A stretch of 64,000 nt of DNA from assembly GCA_963793415.1 (NCBI GenBank), contig CAWCAC010000002.1:930001-994000 (forward strand), in the 5' to 3' direction. This document shows positions 16,874 through 24,967 of the stretch, piece after piece. The position numbers and the translations under genes are program-made. Position 1 is the stretch's first letter, and every line of letters starts with the position of its first letter. A model generated the notes under the pieces. The model was given only the letters and a program-made list of their open reading frames with translations, was not told the DNA's origin and did not search any database. This DNA comes from CAXMST01 sp963793415. Lineage in GTDB: Bacteria > Actinomycetota > Thermoleophilia > Solirubrobacterales > 70-9.

Positions 16874-17998
16874 TTGGCTTTGAAGACGGACATTCCGACC
16901 CGCGCCGAGCTCGAGCAGCTCCTGACCGAGCGCGACTCGGCCTGCGTCTCGATCTATCTGCAGACATCGCCGATCACACAGGACGCCGATCGCGCCCGGA
17001 TCGAGCTCAAGAACCTCGCGGCGGAGGCGGCGCGCGAGCTCGAGCGGGCCGGTCACGACAAGCACGAGACAACCGCAATCGCCGGGTTCCTCGACGGGCT
17101 GCACGAGGACGAGTTCTTCTGGGCCCAGCAGTCGAACAGCCTCGCCGTGTTCGTGACGCGCGGCGGTATCCGCACGTTCAGGCTCCCGAACAAGCTCTCG
17201 GACATGGTTGAGGTATCGGATCGCTTCCACGTCAAGCCGCTGCTTCGTGCCGTCACCTTTCCCCAGTCCGCCTTCGTGCTGGCCCTGTCGCAGAACGCGG
17301 TCCGCCTGCTCGAGGTCGCCGCCGACGCGCCGGCAGCGACCCTCGACGTCCCCGATCTCCCCGCCGACGCGGCGAGCTCGGTCGGTAAGGCCTCGATCCG
17401 CGACCGTTCGCCGCAGGGGAGGATGCAGGGATCGGAGGGTCACAAGGTGCGGCTGCACCAGTACGCGCGCCGCGTCGACGAGGCGCTGCGGCCGATCCTC
17501 GGCGGCCACCGCCAGCCGCTGATCTTGGCGGCGACCGAACCGCTCGAGTCGATCTTCGCGGCCTCCTGCTCCTACCCCAACCTCGCGGCCGAGGTGATCC
17601 GCGGCAATCCCGACGACGCTACCGATGCCGACCTCGCCGAGGCGAGCCGCCCGATCCTCGACCGGATCTACGCCGGTCAGCTCGACGCGCTCAGGTCGCT
17701 GTACGAGCAGCGGGCGGTTCAGGGCAGAGCCAGCGACGACCTCGCCTCGATCGCCCGCGCCGCCACCTTCGGCGCCGTCGAGGTGGTCCTGCTCGACATG
17801 AACGAGACGATCCCGGGAACGATCGACCCCGACACCGGCGAGCTCACGCTCGACGATGAGGACGACGCCGTCAACTACGGCGTCGTCGACGAGATCGCCC
17901 GCCGCGTCCTGCTGACGCGCGGCCGCGCGCTCGCCGTCCGCACCGAGGACGTCCCCGGCTCAGTGCCGGCCGCCGCGATCCTGCGTTACCCGGTCTGA
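16874..17998 (+). CDS. baeRF3-like protein (bacterial archaeo-eukaryotic release-factor-like family)
   Basis: 374 residues from the TTG at 16874, chosen because GAGAAAGG lies ~8 nt upstream; a TTG at 16844 would add ten residues. It matches the baeRF3 pattern: PTRAELEQLL...ACVSIYLQTSP, IELKNLAAEAARELE, EFFWAQQSNSLAVFVTRGGIRTFRLP, VEVSDRFHVKPLLRAV, FVLALSQNAVRLLEV. A C-terminal part (residues ~190-374) resembles eRF1 domain 3. Proteins of this group are predicted to act at the ribosome as eRF1/Vms1-like factors, but I cannot see whether the peptide-release or hydrolase residues are kept. Family assignment is from memory of the pattern. Confidence 0.75.
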   Translation: MALKTDIPTRAELEQLLTERDSACVSIYLQTSPITQDADRARIELKNLAAEAARELERAGHDKHETTAIAGFLDGLHEDEFFWAQQSNSLAVFVTRGGIRTFRLPNKLSDMVEVSDRFHVKPLLRAVTFPQSAFVLALSQNAVRLLEVAADAPAATLDVPDLPADAASSVGKASIRDRSPQGRMQGSEGHKVRLHQYARRVDEALRPILGGHRQPLILAATEPLESIFAASCSYPNLAAEVIRGNPDDATDADLAEASRPILDRIYAGQLDALRSLYEQRAVQGRASDDLASIARAATFGAVEVVLLDMNETIPGTIDPDTGELTLDDEDDAVNYGVVDEIARRVLLTRGRALAVRTEDVPGSVPAAAILRYPV

Positions 17999-18020
17999 GG
18001 GCTGATCCGGAGCGAGCCCG

Positions 18021-19046
18021 ATGCATCAGCTCACCTTCGTCGAGCCCGGGACCGTCAGTTGGGAGGAGGCGCGAGACCCGACCCTGTCCGAGCCGGGTGC
18101 GGCCCTGGTCCGTCCGCTCGCCGTCGCGCGATGCGACCTCGATCTGGCGATGGCGGCGTATGGGATCTTCCCGGGCCCGTTCGCTGTCGGTCACGAGACG
18201 GTCGCCGAGGTCGTCGAGGTGGGGGAGGGGGTGGCTGCGTTCGCGCCGGGCGACCGCGTGATCGTCCCCTTCCAGGTCTCGTGTGGAAGCTGCCCGGCCT
18301 GTGGCGGCCGCCGCTTCGCTGCCTGCGAGCCGTACAAGGCGAAGGCCGGCGCCGCCTTCGGGTTCGGGGAGGCGGGCGGAGGTCACGGCGGCGCGGTCGC
18401 GGACCTGCTGCTGGTCCCCGCCGCCGACCACATGCTGGTCGCGGCGCCGCCGTCCCTCCCGGACGCCGTCGCCTGCACCCTTCCCGACAACGTCCTCGAC
18501 GGCTACCGGGCCGTTGCGCCGGGGCTCGAGGCGTACCCGGGCGAGGAGGTGCTGATCGTCGGCGGCGCCGCCCCGTCAATCGGCCTCTACGCCGTCACCT
18601 CGGCCTTTGCGCTCGGGGCCGGAGCCGTGCGGTTCGCGGACTCCGACCCGGAACGGTGCGCAGCGGCGGAGGCGCTCGGCGCGGTGATCGAGGAGGTTGA
18701 CGGCGACTGGCCGCGGCGATTCGACCGGGCCCTGATCGTCGTCGACAACGTGCTCGAGCCGGAGGGGCTGCTCGCAGCCGTGCGCTCGACCGACGGCTAC
18801 GGCTTCTGCACCAGCGTCGCGATCCATTTCGGCGAGACCACACCGATGCCGCTGCTGGAGATGTACACGCGCGGGATCACCTTCCACGCGTCCCGTGCCG
18901 ACTCACGGCGCCTGCTCCCCGAGGTTCTCGATCTGGTCGAGGCCGGCGAGCTCGACCCCGCGGCGGTGCCGACGACGACCGTCGGCTGGGAAGCCGCGGA
19001 CGAGGCATGGCTGGAGCCGGCGCTCAAGCTCGTCGTCGAGCGCTGA
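18021..19046 (+). CDS. Zinc-dependent medium-chain alcohol dehydrogenase
   Basis: 341 residues. GHETVAEVVEVGEGV is the GHE zinc/substrate motif, GDRVIVPFQVSCGSCPACGGRRFAAC gives the four structural-zinc cysteines in C-x2-C-x2-C-x7-C spacing, and VLIVGGAAPSIGLYAV is the nucleotide-binding loop, here GGxAxS rather than the usual GxGxxG. That altered Rossmann loop and the truncated C-terminus compared with ADH (~350) make the cofactor uncertain. It oxidises or reduces an unknown alcohol/aldehyde. The gene starts 22 nt after the baeRF gene and is probably in the same transcript. Confidence 0.88.
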   Translation: MHQLTFVEPGTVSWEEARDPTLSEPGAALVRPLAVARCDLDLAMAAYGIFPGPFAVGHETVAEVVEVGEGVAAFAPGDRVIVPFQVSCGSCPACGGRRFAACEPYKAKAGAAFGFGEAGGGHGGAVADLLLVPAADHMLVAAPPSLPDAVACTLPDNVLDGYRAVAPGLEAYPGEEVLIVGGAAPSIGLYAVTSAFALGAGAVRFADSDPERCAAAEALGAVIEEVDGDWPRRFDRALIVVDNVLEPEGLLAAVRSTDGYGFCTSVAIHFGETTPMPLLEMYTRGITFHASRADSRRLLPEVLDLVEAGELDPAAVPTTTVGWEAADEAWLEPALKLVVER

Positions 19047-19089
19047 GCCGCGCGAGCGCGCTGCAGCCGGGGCGCGCGGCGCGCGCCCC

Positions 19090-19512
19090 TCAGCCGATCA
19101 GGTGGATCTCGCCGTCGCGGATCTCGACCGGGTAGGTCTTCAGCGAGCGTGCTCCGGCCGTTGCCTTGATCGCCCCCGAAAGCGGCTTGAACGCTCCTTG
19201 CGGGCCGCGGGTCATCTTGCCGGTGCCGACGTCGTAGCGGGCTTGATGCCACGGGCACTCGAGGCACCCGTCCTCGGCCACCCGGCCCTCACCGAGCGAG
19301 GCGAGCAGATGCCGGCAGCGATTCGAGACCGCGAACGGCTCGCCGCCGCTGATCCCGACCGCGAGCGCGCCGTGGCTGTCGGTTTCTACGACGGTCACCT
19401 GCGCGGGGCCGAGGCTGTCGACGCTGACCAGGGGCTGTGATCGGTTCGGGTCCGTGGCGATGCAGCTGAATATGGCAGATGAGCGTCGTTCCGTAGCTTG
19501 TGAGCGTGCCAA
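19090..19512 (-). CDS. Rieske [2Fe-2S] ferredoxin-like protein
   Basis: Up to 140 residues. The Rieske cluster motif is C-R-H-(x15-17)-C-P-W-H: AVSNRCRHLLASLGEG...LECPWHQARYD. The rest of the chain is the small beta fold (VVETDSHGALAVGISGGEPFAV). It probably feeds electrons to an oxygenase or reductase, but no partner oxygenase is adjacent. The only usable start in frame is a TTG at 19512, which overlaps the DsbA-like gene start on the opposite strand by 7 nt. The domain itself begins near residue 28 (LVSVDSLG), so the real start may lie inside. Confidence 0.8.
   Translation of the reverse strand: MARSQATERRSSAIFSCIATDPNRSQPLVSVDSLGPAQVTVVETDSHGALAVGISGGEPFAVSNRCRHLLASLGEGRVAEDGCLECPWHQARYDVGTGKMTRGPQGAFKPLSGAIKATAGARSLKTYPVEIRDGEIHLIG
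19494..19499 (+). promoter_or_regulatory. -10 box TAGCTT of DsbA-like gene
   Basis: Ends 6 nt before the GTG at 19506; predicts a leaderless transcript. Confidence 0.5.
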
Positions 19513-20162
19513 TCCACCTCGAGATCTGGTCCGACATCGCCTGTCCCTGGTGTTACGTCGGCAAGCGCCGCCTCGAGCGGGCGCTCGAGGGATTCGAGCA
19601 TCGCGACGAGGTCGAGGTGACCTGGCGTGCGTTTCAGCTCGACCCCGATGCGCCGCGATCCCGTCCCGAGGGCTACGCGGAGCTGCTTGCCCGCAAGTAC
19701 GGGGCGAGCGAGCAGGAGGGCCGCGCGATGCTCGAGCAGATGACCTCGATGGGGGCGGCGGAGGGGATCGAGATGCGCTTCGACCTGGTCCGGCCGGCGA
19801 ACACCTTCGACGGGCACCGCGTCGTCCACCTGGCGGCGACGCTCGGTGCCCAGGCCGAGATGGAGGAGCGGTTGATGCGCGCCTACCTCGGCGAGGGCGA
19901 GCTGATCAGCGACCGCGGCACCCTGCGGCGTCTGGCGGTCGAGGTCGGGCTGCCGGAAGACCGCGTCGGCGAGGTGCTCGGAGGTGATGAGTTCGCCGAT
20001 CGGGTAGCGGCCGAACGCGAGCTCGCGGCCGGCTTCGGGATTCGCGGAGTGCCCTTCTTCGCGGTCGAGCGCCAGCTCGGCGTGACCGGGGCGCAGCCGG
20101 TCGAGACGATGGCGGCGCTGCTCGAAGAGTCCTGGCAGCGCTTCGGCACTCGGGCCGCCTAG
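19506..20162 (+). CDS. DsbA-family (FrnE-like) thiol oxidoreductase
   Basis: 218 residues. The thioredoxin-fold active site is CPWC in EIWSDIACPWCYVGKRRLERAL, right at the N-terminus and with no signal peptide, so it is cytosolic. The helical insert with FQLDPDAPR and the late FGIRGVPFFAVERQLGVTGAQPVE (cis-Pro GVPFF) are those of FrnE/2-hydroxychromene-2-carboxylate isomerase-like DsbA proteins. It probably exchanges disulfides in cytosolic substrates, for example under oxidative stress. The start at the GTG follows TAGCTT by 6 nt; a GTG six bases upstream is also in frame. Confidence 0.9.
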   Translation: MPIHLEIWSDIACPWCYVGKRRLERALEGFEHRDEVEVTWRAFQLDPDAPRSRPEGYAELLARKYGASEQEGRAMLEQMTSMGAAEGIEMRFDLVRPANTFDGHRVVHLAATLGAQAEMEERLMRAYLGEGELISDRGTLRRLAVEVGLPEDRVGEVLGGDEFADRVAAERELAAGFGIRGVPFFAVERQLGVTGAQPVETMAALLEESWQRFGTRAA

Positions 20163-20182
20163 GCACCTGGGCAGCTGGCACC

Positions 20183-21148
20183 TTAGGCGCGGGCGCCGGT
20201 CACCTCGATCTCGAACGAGGCCGACCAAGAGCCGCCCGGCTCGACCACGGTCAGCCCCGGACCGCCCGTGAGCAGCGCGTTCGTGGGCGCGGTCATCGGC
20301 TCGTAGGCGATCAGCTCCTCGCCCGGTGGCGCGTAGAGCTGCGCGTACCCGAACCCCGCGCCGAACCGGACTTCGATCCGCCGCGTGTCGTCCCAGAGCG
20401 CAAACGCGTCGCCCGCGGCGGGGGCGACGAAGGCGTCGTCGAAAGTGCGGGCCCCGAGCGGGCCGGTGAGCGGCTGCGACGGCTCCCGGGCCCCCGTCGG
20501 GATACCGCGCTCGTCGAGCACGAGCCGCTCGCTCAGCGGCACCGAGATCTGCCAGCGCTCGCGCCGCGACCCCGGCAGGGCGAAGTAGGGGTGGAAGCCG
20601 AACGCGACTGGGACCGGGGAGCCGGAGTCGGCGTCGATCGTCGTCGTCATCGTCAGCAAGGGTCCCGAGGCCCGGGCCTCGAGACGGAGCAGGTGCGGGA
20701 ACGGGAACCCCGCCGTCAGCGGGCCGCCGGGCTCGAGCCGGAACGCGGCCGCCAGCACCGCCCCCGGGTCCGACTCGGCGTGCCGCTCGACGCTCCAGCC
20801 GGGGGCCGCGGTCAGCAGCCCGTGGATCGGTAGGCCGTCGCCGTCGAGCTTCGGAGGCGGCTCGGCCCGGCTCACGTCGACGGCGGCCCCGGCGACCTCG
20901 AAGCGGGCGCCGGCGAGCCGATTGGCCCACGGGTACAGCAGCGGGATCCCCATCGTCGAGCGTTGCTCGACGTAGCCGGCGAGCCCGTGCCTGAGGCCGA
21001 GGACCTGCTCGCCGCGATGGCGCAGCGAGCAGCAGACCATGCCGGCCCCCGGCGCGAAGGCGGCCTCGAGCGGATCGTCTCCGCCGGAGCCGATCAGCAA
21101 GGCGGGAATGCCCGAGATGGTGTCGCTGCTGACCACGGCAAGGATCAT
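20183..21148 (-). CDS. Aldose 1-epimerase (galactose mutarotase-like)
   Basis: 321 residues from the ATG at 21148. The beta-sandwich mutarotase pattern is visible: PLLYPWANRLAGARFEV (substrate Asn-Arg), IHGLL with the catalytic His, FGFHPYFALPG with the second His, and PAAGDAFALWDD and YEPMTAPTNALLTGG with the late acidic/asparagine residues. The enzyme interconverts alpha and beta anomers of sugars; the Asn-Arg and two His suggest an active protein, with sugar specificity unknown. It is divergent from the aldo/keto reductase gene 55 bp away and convergent with the DsbA-like gene. Confidence 0.88.
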   Translation of the reverse strand: MILAVVSSDTISGIPALLIGSGGDDPLEAAFAPGAGMVCCSLRHRGEQVLGLRHGLAGYVEQRSTMGIPLLYPWANRLAGARFEVAGAAVDVSRAEPPPKLDGDGLPIHGLLTAAPGWSVERHAESDPGAVLAAAFRLEPGGPLTAGFPFPHLLRLEARASGPLLTMTTTIDADSGSPVPVAFGFHPYFALPGSRRERWQISVPLSERLVLDERGIPTGAREPSQPLTGPLGARTFDDAFVAPAAGDAFALWDDTRRIEVRFGAGFGYAQLYAPPGEELIAYEPMTAPTNALLTGGPGLTVVEPGGSWSASFEIEVTGARA

Positions 21149-21189
21149 CCCGCAGGGAGGTCGGCATGCGTGACCGTCGCCGGTCCGGG

Positions 21190-21195
21190 TATCAA
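21190..21195 (+). promoter_or_regulatory. -10 box TATCAA of aldo/keto reductase gene
   Basis: Ends 8 nt before the ATG at 21204; predicts no or almost no leader. Confidence 0.4.
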
Positions 21196-21203
21196 TTGAG
21201 TAG

Positions 21204-21971
21204 ATGACTGCAGCCACCACGACGCTCGGCGACCGCGAGATCCACCGGATCGGCCTCGGCACCAACCGGCTCGAGCACACCGCCAAGAACGTCGCCTTCC
21301 TCGGCGAGGCGGCGGCCGCGGGCCTCGACTTCATCGACACCGCTCATCTCTACGCGAGCGGGGCCAGCGAGACGACGATCGGCGCCGCCTTCGGCGATAA
21401 GCCCGGCCGACCGCTGATCGCGACCAAGGGCGGCTTTCTGGCCAACGACCAGGACAAGCTGCGGGGCGAGCTCGAGACGAGCTTCGAGCGCCTGCGGACG
21501 GAGACGATCGACCTCTACTACGTGCACCGGCTGCACGGAGACGCGCCGCTCGAGCAGACGCTCGCCCTGCTGCGCGAGTACGTCGACGCCGGCCGGATCC
21601 GCCACGTCGGCCTCTCCGAGGTGACGATCGGGGAGATCGACCGGGCCGCCGCCGTCGTTCCGATCGCCGCTGTCCAGAACGAGTACAGCCTCGGCGAGCG
21701 CAAGCACGACGAGGTGATCGACTTCTGCGAGCTGCAGGGGATCCTGTTCGTGCCGTTCTTCCCGCTGCGGGGCGAGAAGTCCCGAGCCCTGACCGAGATC
21801 GCCGATCGCCGTGGCGCGACGCTCAACCAGATCAAGCTCGCGTGGCTGCTGCACCGGTCGCGGTGCGTCGCCCCGATTCCCGGCACGCTCTCGATCGAGC
21901 ACCTGCGCGAGAACCTCGCCGCGCTCGAGATCGAGCTCAGCTCCGACGAGTTCGAGCACCTCGCGGGCTGA
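21204..21971 (+). CDS. Aldo/keto reductase
   Basis: 255 residues, a little short for the family (typically 270-320). It keeps the TIM-barrel landmarks: IHRIGLGTNRL, FIDTAHLYASGASETTIG with catalytic Asp and Tyr, LIATKGGFLANDQ with Lys, DLYYVHRLHGDAPLEQTL with His, and the NADPH pocket in IPGTLSIEHLRENL. It reduces aldehydes or ketones with NADPH; the substrate is unknown. It runs divergently from the sugar epimerase. Confidence 0.9.
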   Translation: MTAATTTLGDREIHRIGLGTNRLEHTAKNVAFLGEAAAAGLDFIDTAHLYASGASETTIGAAFGDKPGRPLIATKGGFLANDQDKLRGELETSFERLRTETIDLYYVHRLHGDAPLEQTLALLREYVDAGRIRHVGLSEVTIGEIDRAAAVVPIAAVQNEYSLGERKHDEVIDFCELQGILFVPFFPLRGEKSRALTEIADRRGATLNQIKLAWLLHRSRCVAPIPGTLSIEHLRENLAALEIELSSDEFEHLAG

Positions 21972-21996
21972 GTCCGGGCCGCGGCGCGCCTCGCCG

Positions 21997-22512
21997 CTAG
22001 TGGACGAGGACCTTGAGCAGGACGATGCCGCCGCCGAGCGCGACCGCAATCGCGGCTGAGAGGATCACCCCGCGCAGCGGCGCGCCGCCCATCCGCGCTG
22101 CGTAAGCGCCGGCGGCAGCCAGCTCGGCGAGCGCGAGGATCATCGCCGCGAGGATCGAGGCATTGTCCGGGATGACCTCGATTGCGCCGAGCGCCAGGAC
22201 CAGGACCAGCGGCATCGTCACCTCGACCAGCGGCCAGTCGTGGTGCAGAACCTCCCGGATCTCGGGCCGTTTCAGCATTCGCCGGTGCTCCATCGACCTC
22301 GCGAGGACGCGCGCGTAGACATGGGCGAGCCAGAAGACGATTCCGGTGACCAGCACCGTGACGCCGATCAAGCCGGCGTTCGAGGATTCGTACTCGCGCG
22401 AGACGGCGATCACCGAGGTCGCCAGGATCAATCCGTAGATGCCTTCGGTGACGCTGCCCGTCGTGCGGAGGACCCGTGGTCCCCGGCGGTGCGGCTCGGT
22501 GGAAGTGCTCAC
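21997..22512 (-). CDS. Four-helix membrane protein of unknown function
   Basis: 171 residues from the GTG at 22512, which has GGAGG 3 nt upstream and a -10 box TAGGTT 8 nt upstream. Four hydrophobic helices: SVTEGIYGLILATSVIAV, NAGLIGVTVLVTGIVFWLAHVYARVLA, VEVTMPLVLVLALGAI and the last ~30 residues. Short basic loops carry RSMEHRRMLKRPEIREVLHHDW. I do not recognise a named family; similar proteins occur widely in actinobacteria as uncharacterised integral membrane proteins. It is convergent with the aldo/keto reductase. Confidence 0.8.
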   Translation of the reverse strand: MSTSTEPHRRGPRVLRTTGSVTEGIYGLILATSVIAVSREYESSNAGLIGVTVLVTGIVFWLAHVYARVLARSMEHRRMLKRPEIREVLHHDWPLVEVTMPLVLVLALGAIEVIPDNASILAAMILALAELAAAGAYAARMGGAPLRGVILSAAIAVALGGGIVLLKVLVH

Positions 22513-22520
22513 GGTCCTCC

Positions 22521-22526
22521 AACCTA
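22521..22526 (-). promoter_or_regulatory. -10 box TAGGTT of membrane-protein gene
   Basis: Complement reads TAGGTT, ending 8 nt before the GTG at 22512. The 8-nt spacer itself contains GGAGG. Confidence 0.45.
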
Positions 22527-22601
22527 GATGAACGGGCAGCGACGACGGGCTCCGTCGAGCCGCGGTCCGACGTCGGAAGCCAGGGACGGCGCCCCTAGGG
22601 T

Positions 22602-23396
22602 CTACTTCTCGCCGCTGAGCCGGCCGAGGTAGCGGAGGGCCGACTCTTTGCCCTCGGGGTCGGCGAGACCGGCCATCAGGCCGTCGGCATCGGACCAGCT
22701 GCGCGCGGAGCCAACCATGCCCTGGGTGACCGCGTCGACGTGCCGCTTGGTCGAGAGCAGCGCCAGACGGGGCTTGCTCGCGAGCGTGGCAGCAAGCTTC
22801 TCGACGACGCCGTTGAGCTCGTCGGCGGGGACGACCCTGTTCAGGAACCCGGCTGCGAGCGCCTCCTCGGCGTCGAACGGGCGGCATGTCATGACCAGCT
22901 CCTTGGTCAGGGCCGGGCCGATGTCGCGGACGAGGCGGGGGATGCCGCCCCACGCGAGCGGGATCCCGAGGTCGATCTCGGGGATCGAGAACGTCGTTCC
23001 GCGGGCGGCGATTCGCAGGTCGCAGGTGCCCGCCAGCACGAAGCCGCCGCCGACACAGTGGCCCTGGATCGCAGCGATCGTGACCGCGTCGATGCGCTCC
23101 ATCGCCTCGGCCATCAGCCGTCCGGCGTCGGCATCCTCGCGCACCGGCCGATTCGCGCCGGAGGCTCCCGGGCCGGCGAAGGCGCTGATGTCAGCGCCGG
23201 CCGAGAAGGCACGCCCCGCGCCTGCGACCACGATCACCTTGAGGCCGGGCTGCTCGTTGAACCAGGCAGCGGCACGGGCGAGCTCGCGCAGCGTGCGCGG
23301 ACTGAGGGCATTCAGCTTCTCGGGGCGGTCGAGGCGGAGGGTGCCGCGCTCGCCGTCGACGCCGACCTCGATGTCTTCGTAGTGAGGGAGCTCCAT
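22602..23396 (-). CDS. Enoyl-CoA hydratase/isomerase family protein
   Basis: 264 residues from the ATG at 23396. Crotonase landmarks: TLRLDRPEKLNALSPRT, GRAFSAGADISAFAG (oxyanion-hole Ala-Gly-Ala-Asp), AIQGHCVGGGFVLAGTCDLRIA and FSIPEIDLGIPLAWGGIPRL. The second catalytic Glu position is part of PEIDLG. It acts on CoA thioesters in fatty-acid or aromatic degradation; which of hydration or isomerisation it does cannot be read. No other beta-oxidation gene is adjacent. Confidence 0.9.
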   Translation of the reverse strand: MELPHYEDIEVGVDGERGTLRLDRPEKLNALSPRTLRELARAAAWFNEQPGLKVIVVAGAGRAFSAGADISAFAGPGASGANRPVREDADAGRLMAEAMERIDAVTIAAIQGHCVGGGFVLAGTCDLRIAARGTTFSIPEIDLGIPLAWGGIPRLVRDIGPALTKELVMTCRPFDAEEALAAGFLNRVVPADELNGVVEKLAATLASKPRLALLSTKRHVDAVTQGMVGSARSWSDADGLMAGLADPEGKESALRYLGRLSGEK

Positions 23397-23431
23397 GGTG
23401 AGGGCGCTGATGCGATCCCGTGCAGGTCGCT

Positions 23432-23611
23432 TCAGAGGTCCTGCGGCTCCTGATCGGTCTCCTCCGGCACGTAGCCGGTGCCGCCACAGTTTTCGCAGTC
23501 CCCGGACTCGGTGACGCCGCTGCCGTCGCAGACGGGGCACAGCATCCGGCTCTCGTCGGCCGCCAGGTCGTCCTCCGCCGCATCGAGCTCGTCGCGTTCC
23601 TCGCTGGCCAT
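23432..23611 (-). CDS. 59-residue zinc-ribbon miniprotein (DnaJ-type C-x2-C-x-G-x-G pair)
   Basis: Start ATG at 23611 with GGGAGG 7 nt upstream, stop at 23432. After an acidic helix of ~22 residues (EERDELDAAEDDLAADE) come two copies of the DnaJ zinc-finger repeat: CPVCDGSG and CENCGGTG, ten residues apart, enough to bind one zinc ion. The tail is acidic. This is the size of the stand-alone 'CxxCxGxG' proteins found in actinobacteria; the role is unknown, perhaps a chaperone-like or protein-binding module. It lies 35 nt upstream of the enoyl-CoA hydratase on the same strand and may lead that transcript. Confidence 0.75.
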   Translation of the reverse strand: MASEERDELDAAEDDLAADESRMLCPVCDGSGVTESGDCENCGGTGYVPEETDQEPQDL

Positions 23612-23741
23612 CGAAAACCTCCCGGTCGGTGTGGTCGCCTTCGGCGCTGAGGCTATCCGAGCCGCCGCGGCCCGAATCGGTGGGGACTACCGAGCCGCTC
23701 CGGTAGCCGGTCGCAGCTGCGGACGGCTTGCCCGGCGCCGG

Positions 23742-23747
23742 TACGGT
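23742..23747 (+). promoter_or_regulatory. -10 box TACGGT of homocysteine methyltransferase gene
   Basis: Ends exactly 6 nt before the GTG at 23754. Confidence 0.55.
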
Positions 23748-23753
23748 TGAGGC

Positions 23754-24692
23754 GTGGGCACTTCCACCGACAGCTTCCGCCGGGCGCTCGAGTCGGGCGC
23801 CCCGATCCTGACCGACGGCGGCATCGAAACCGAGATCATGTTCGGCACCGACTTTCCGATGGATCCGGACCTGCAGGTCGGGGCGATGGTTCTCGACCCC
23901 GAGGGCCTGCCGCTGATCCGCGGCGTCTACGAGGGATACGTGGCCGATGCCGAGACCGCCGGCGTGCCGATCGTGATCGGGACGCCGACCTTCCGCGCCT
24001 CCGCCAACTTCGCGACTGCGGCGGGCCGGGCCGGGGACGCCGCCGCGATCAACGGCGCCGCCGTCGGCATGCACCGCGAGATCGCCGACTCCTCGCCGGT
24101 CGAGGTCTTCGTCGCCGGTGTCCTCGGCCCGGCCGGGGACGCCTATACACCTGAGGTTGCCCTCGCTCGAGAGCCGGCCCGTGCCTACCACTCCGAGCAG
24201 GCGCAGCTGCTGGCCGATGCCGGCGCCGACTTCCTCTTCGCCGCGACCTTCCCGTCGGTCGAGGAGGCGATCGGGGTCGGCAGTGCGGCGACGGCGACGG
24301 GGTTGCCGAGCGTCGTCTCCCTCGTTCTCGATGGCCAGGGCCTCGTTTTGGATGGGACCACGCTCGGCGAGGCGGTCGCGCGCCTCGACGCAGCGATCGA
24401 TCCGCCGCTCGCCTACGTCTCGATCTCCTGCGTGCATACGAGCGTCGCCGAGAAGGCCCTCGCCGAGATCGCCGGATCGGATCGGGTGCGCGAGCTGAAG
24501 GCGAACGGGTCGCGGCTCTCGGCGATGGAGCTCGTCCAACTCGACCATCTCGATTCCGACCCGCCCGAGGCCTTCGCGGACGCGATCTGGGGGCTGCACG
24601 AGCGTTTCGGGTTGCAGGTGATCGGCGGCTGCTGCGGTACCGGTACGGATCACATCGCTGCGCTCGCCGAGCGGATCGCCGGCGACTCCTAG
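23754..24692 (+). CDS. Homocysteine S-methyltransferase family protein
   Basis: 312 residues. The TIM barrel begins with ILTDGGIETEIMF, and the zinc ligands are the Cys in YVSISCVHTS and the C-terminal GGCCGTGTDHIAAL (two adjacent Cys). These are the three thiolates that bind zinc and homocysteine in this family, so it is likely active. Methyl donor (S-methylmethionine, betaine or other) cannot be decided. The GTG start follows a TACGGT box by 6 nt. Confidence 0.9.
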   Translation: MGTSTDSFRRALESGAPILTDGGIETEIMFGTDFPMDPDLQVGAMVLDPEGLPLIRGVYEGYVADAETAGVPIVIGTPTFRASANFATAAGRAGDAAAINGAAVGMHREIADSSPVEVFVAGVLGPAGDAYTPEVALAREPARAYHSEQAQLLADAGADFLFAATFPSVEEAIGVGSAATATGLPSVVSLVLDGQGLVLDGTTLGEAVARLDAAIDPPLAYVSISCVHTSVAEKALAEIAGSDRVRELKANGSRLSAMELVQLDHLDSDPPEAFADAIWGLHERFGLQVIGGCCGTGTDHIAALAERIAGDS

Positions 24693-24697
24693 CTGCA

Positions 24698-24964
24698 ATG
24701 CCCCGCCGCGACTTCGAGATCAACGGGTACGTCGTCGCTCAGCTCCCGAATGGGCCGTTGATCGTTGCGTTGCTCGCGGCCCTGGTCGGGCTCTTCCTCG
24801 ACGACGGCTCCACCGGCGACGATGTTGCCCGCTCGATCTTCTACGTCGGGCTCACGGTCTGGGCCTGGGAGGAGGCGGACAGCGGTGTCAACGGCTTTCG
24901 CCGGGCGCTCGGGGTCGCGGGCCTCGCCTTCGTCGTCGTCCGCGTCGCCCAGGGCTTCGCCTGA
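24698..24964 (+). CDS. Small membrane protein
   Basis: 88 residues, ATG 5 nt after the previous stop, so probably translated from the same mRNA. Two or three hydrophobic stretches: GPLIVALLAALVGLFL, ARSIFYVGLTVWAW and LGVAGLAFVVVRVAQGF. No family motif is recognised; proteins of this look accompany unrelated genes in actinobacteria. Confidence 0.7.
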   Translation: MPRRDFEINGYVVAQLPNGPLIVALLAALVGLFLDDGSTGDDVARSIFYVGLTVWAWEEADSGVNGFRRALGVAGLAFVVVRVAQGFA

Positions 24965-24967
24965 CGC

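Noticed and set aside
21145..21161. Near-match to the regulon palindrome (TCATCC-CGCAG-GGAGGT) before the epimerase gene
   Set aside because: The right arm does not match GGRTGA, the site overlaps the start codon of the minus-strand gene, and there is no -10 at 36 bp.
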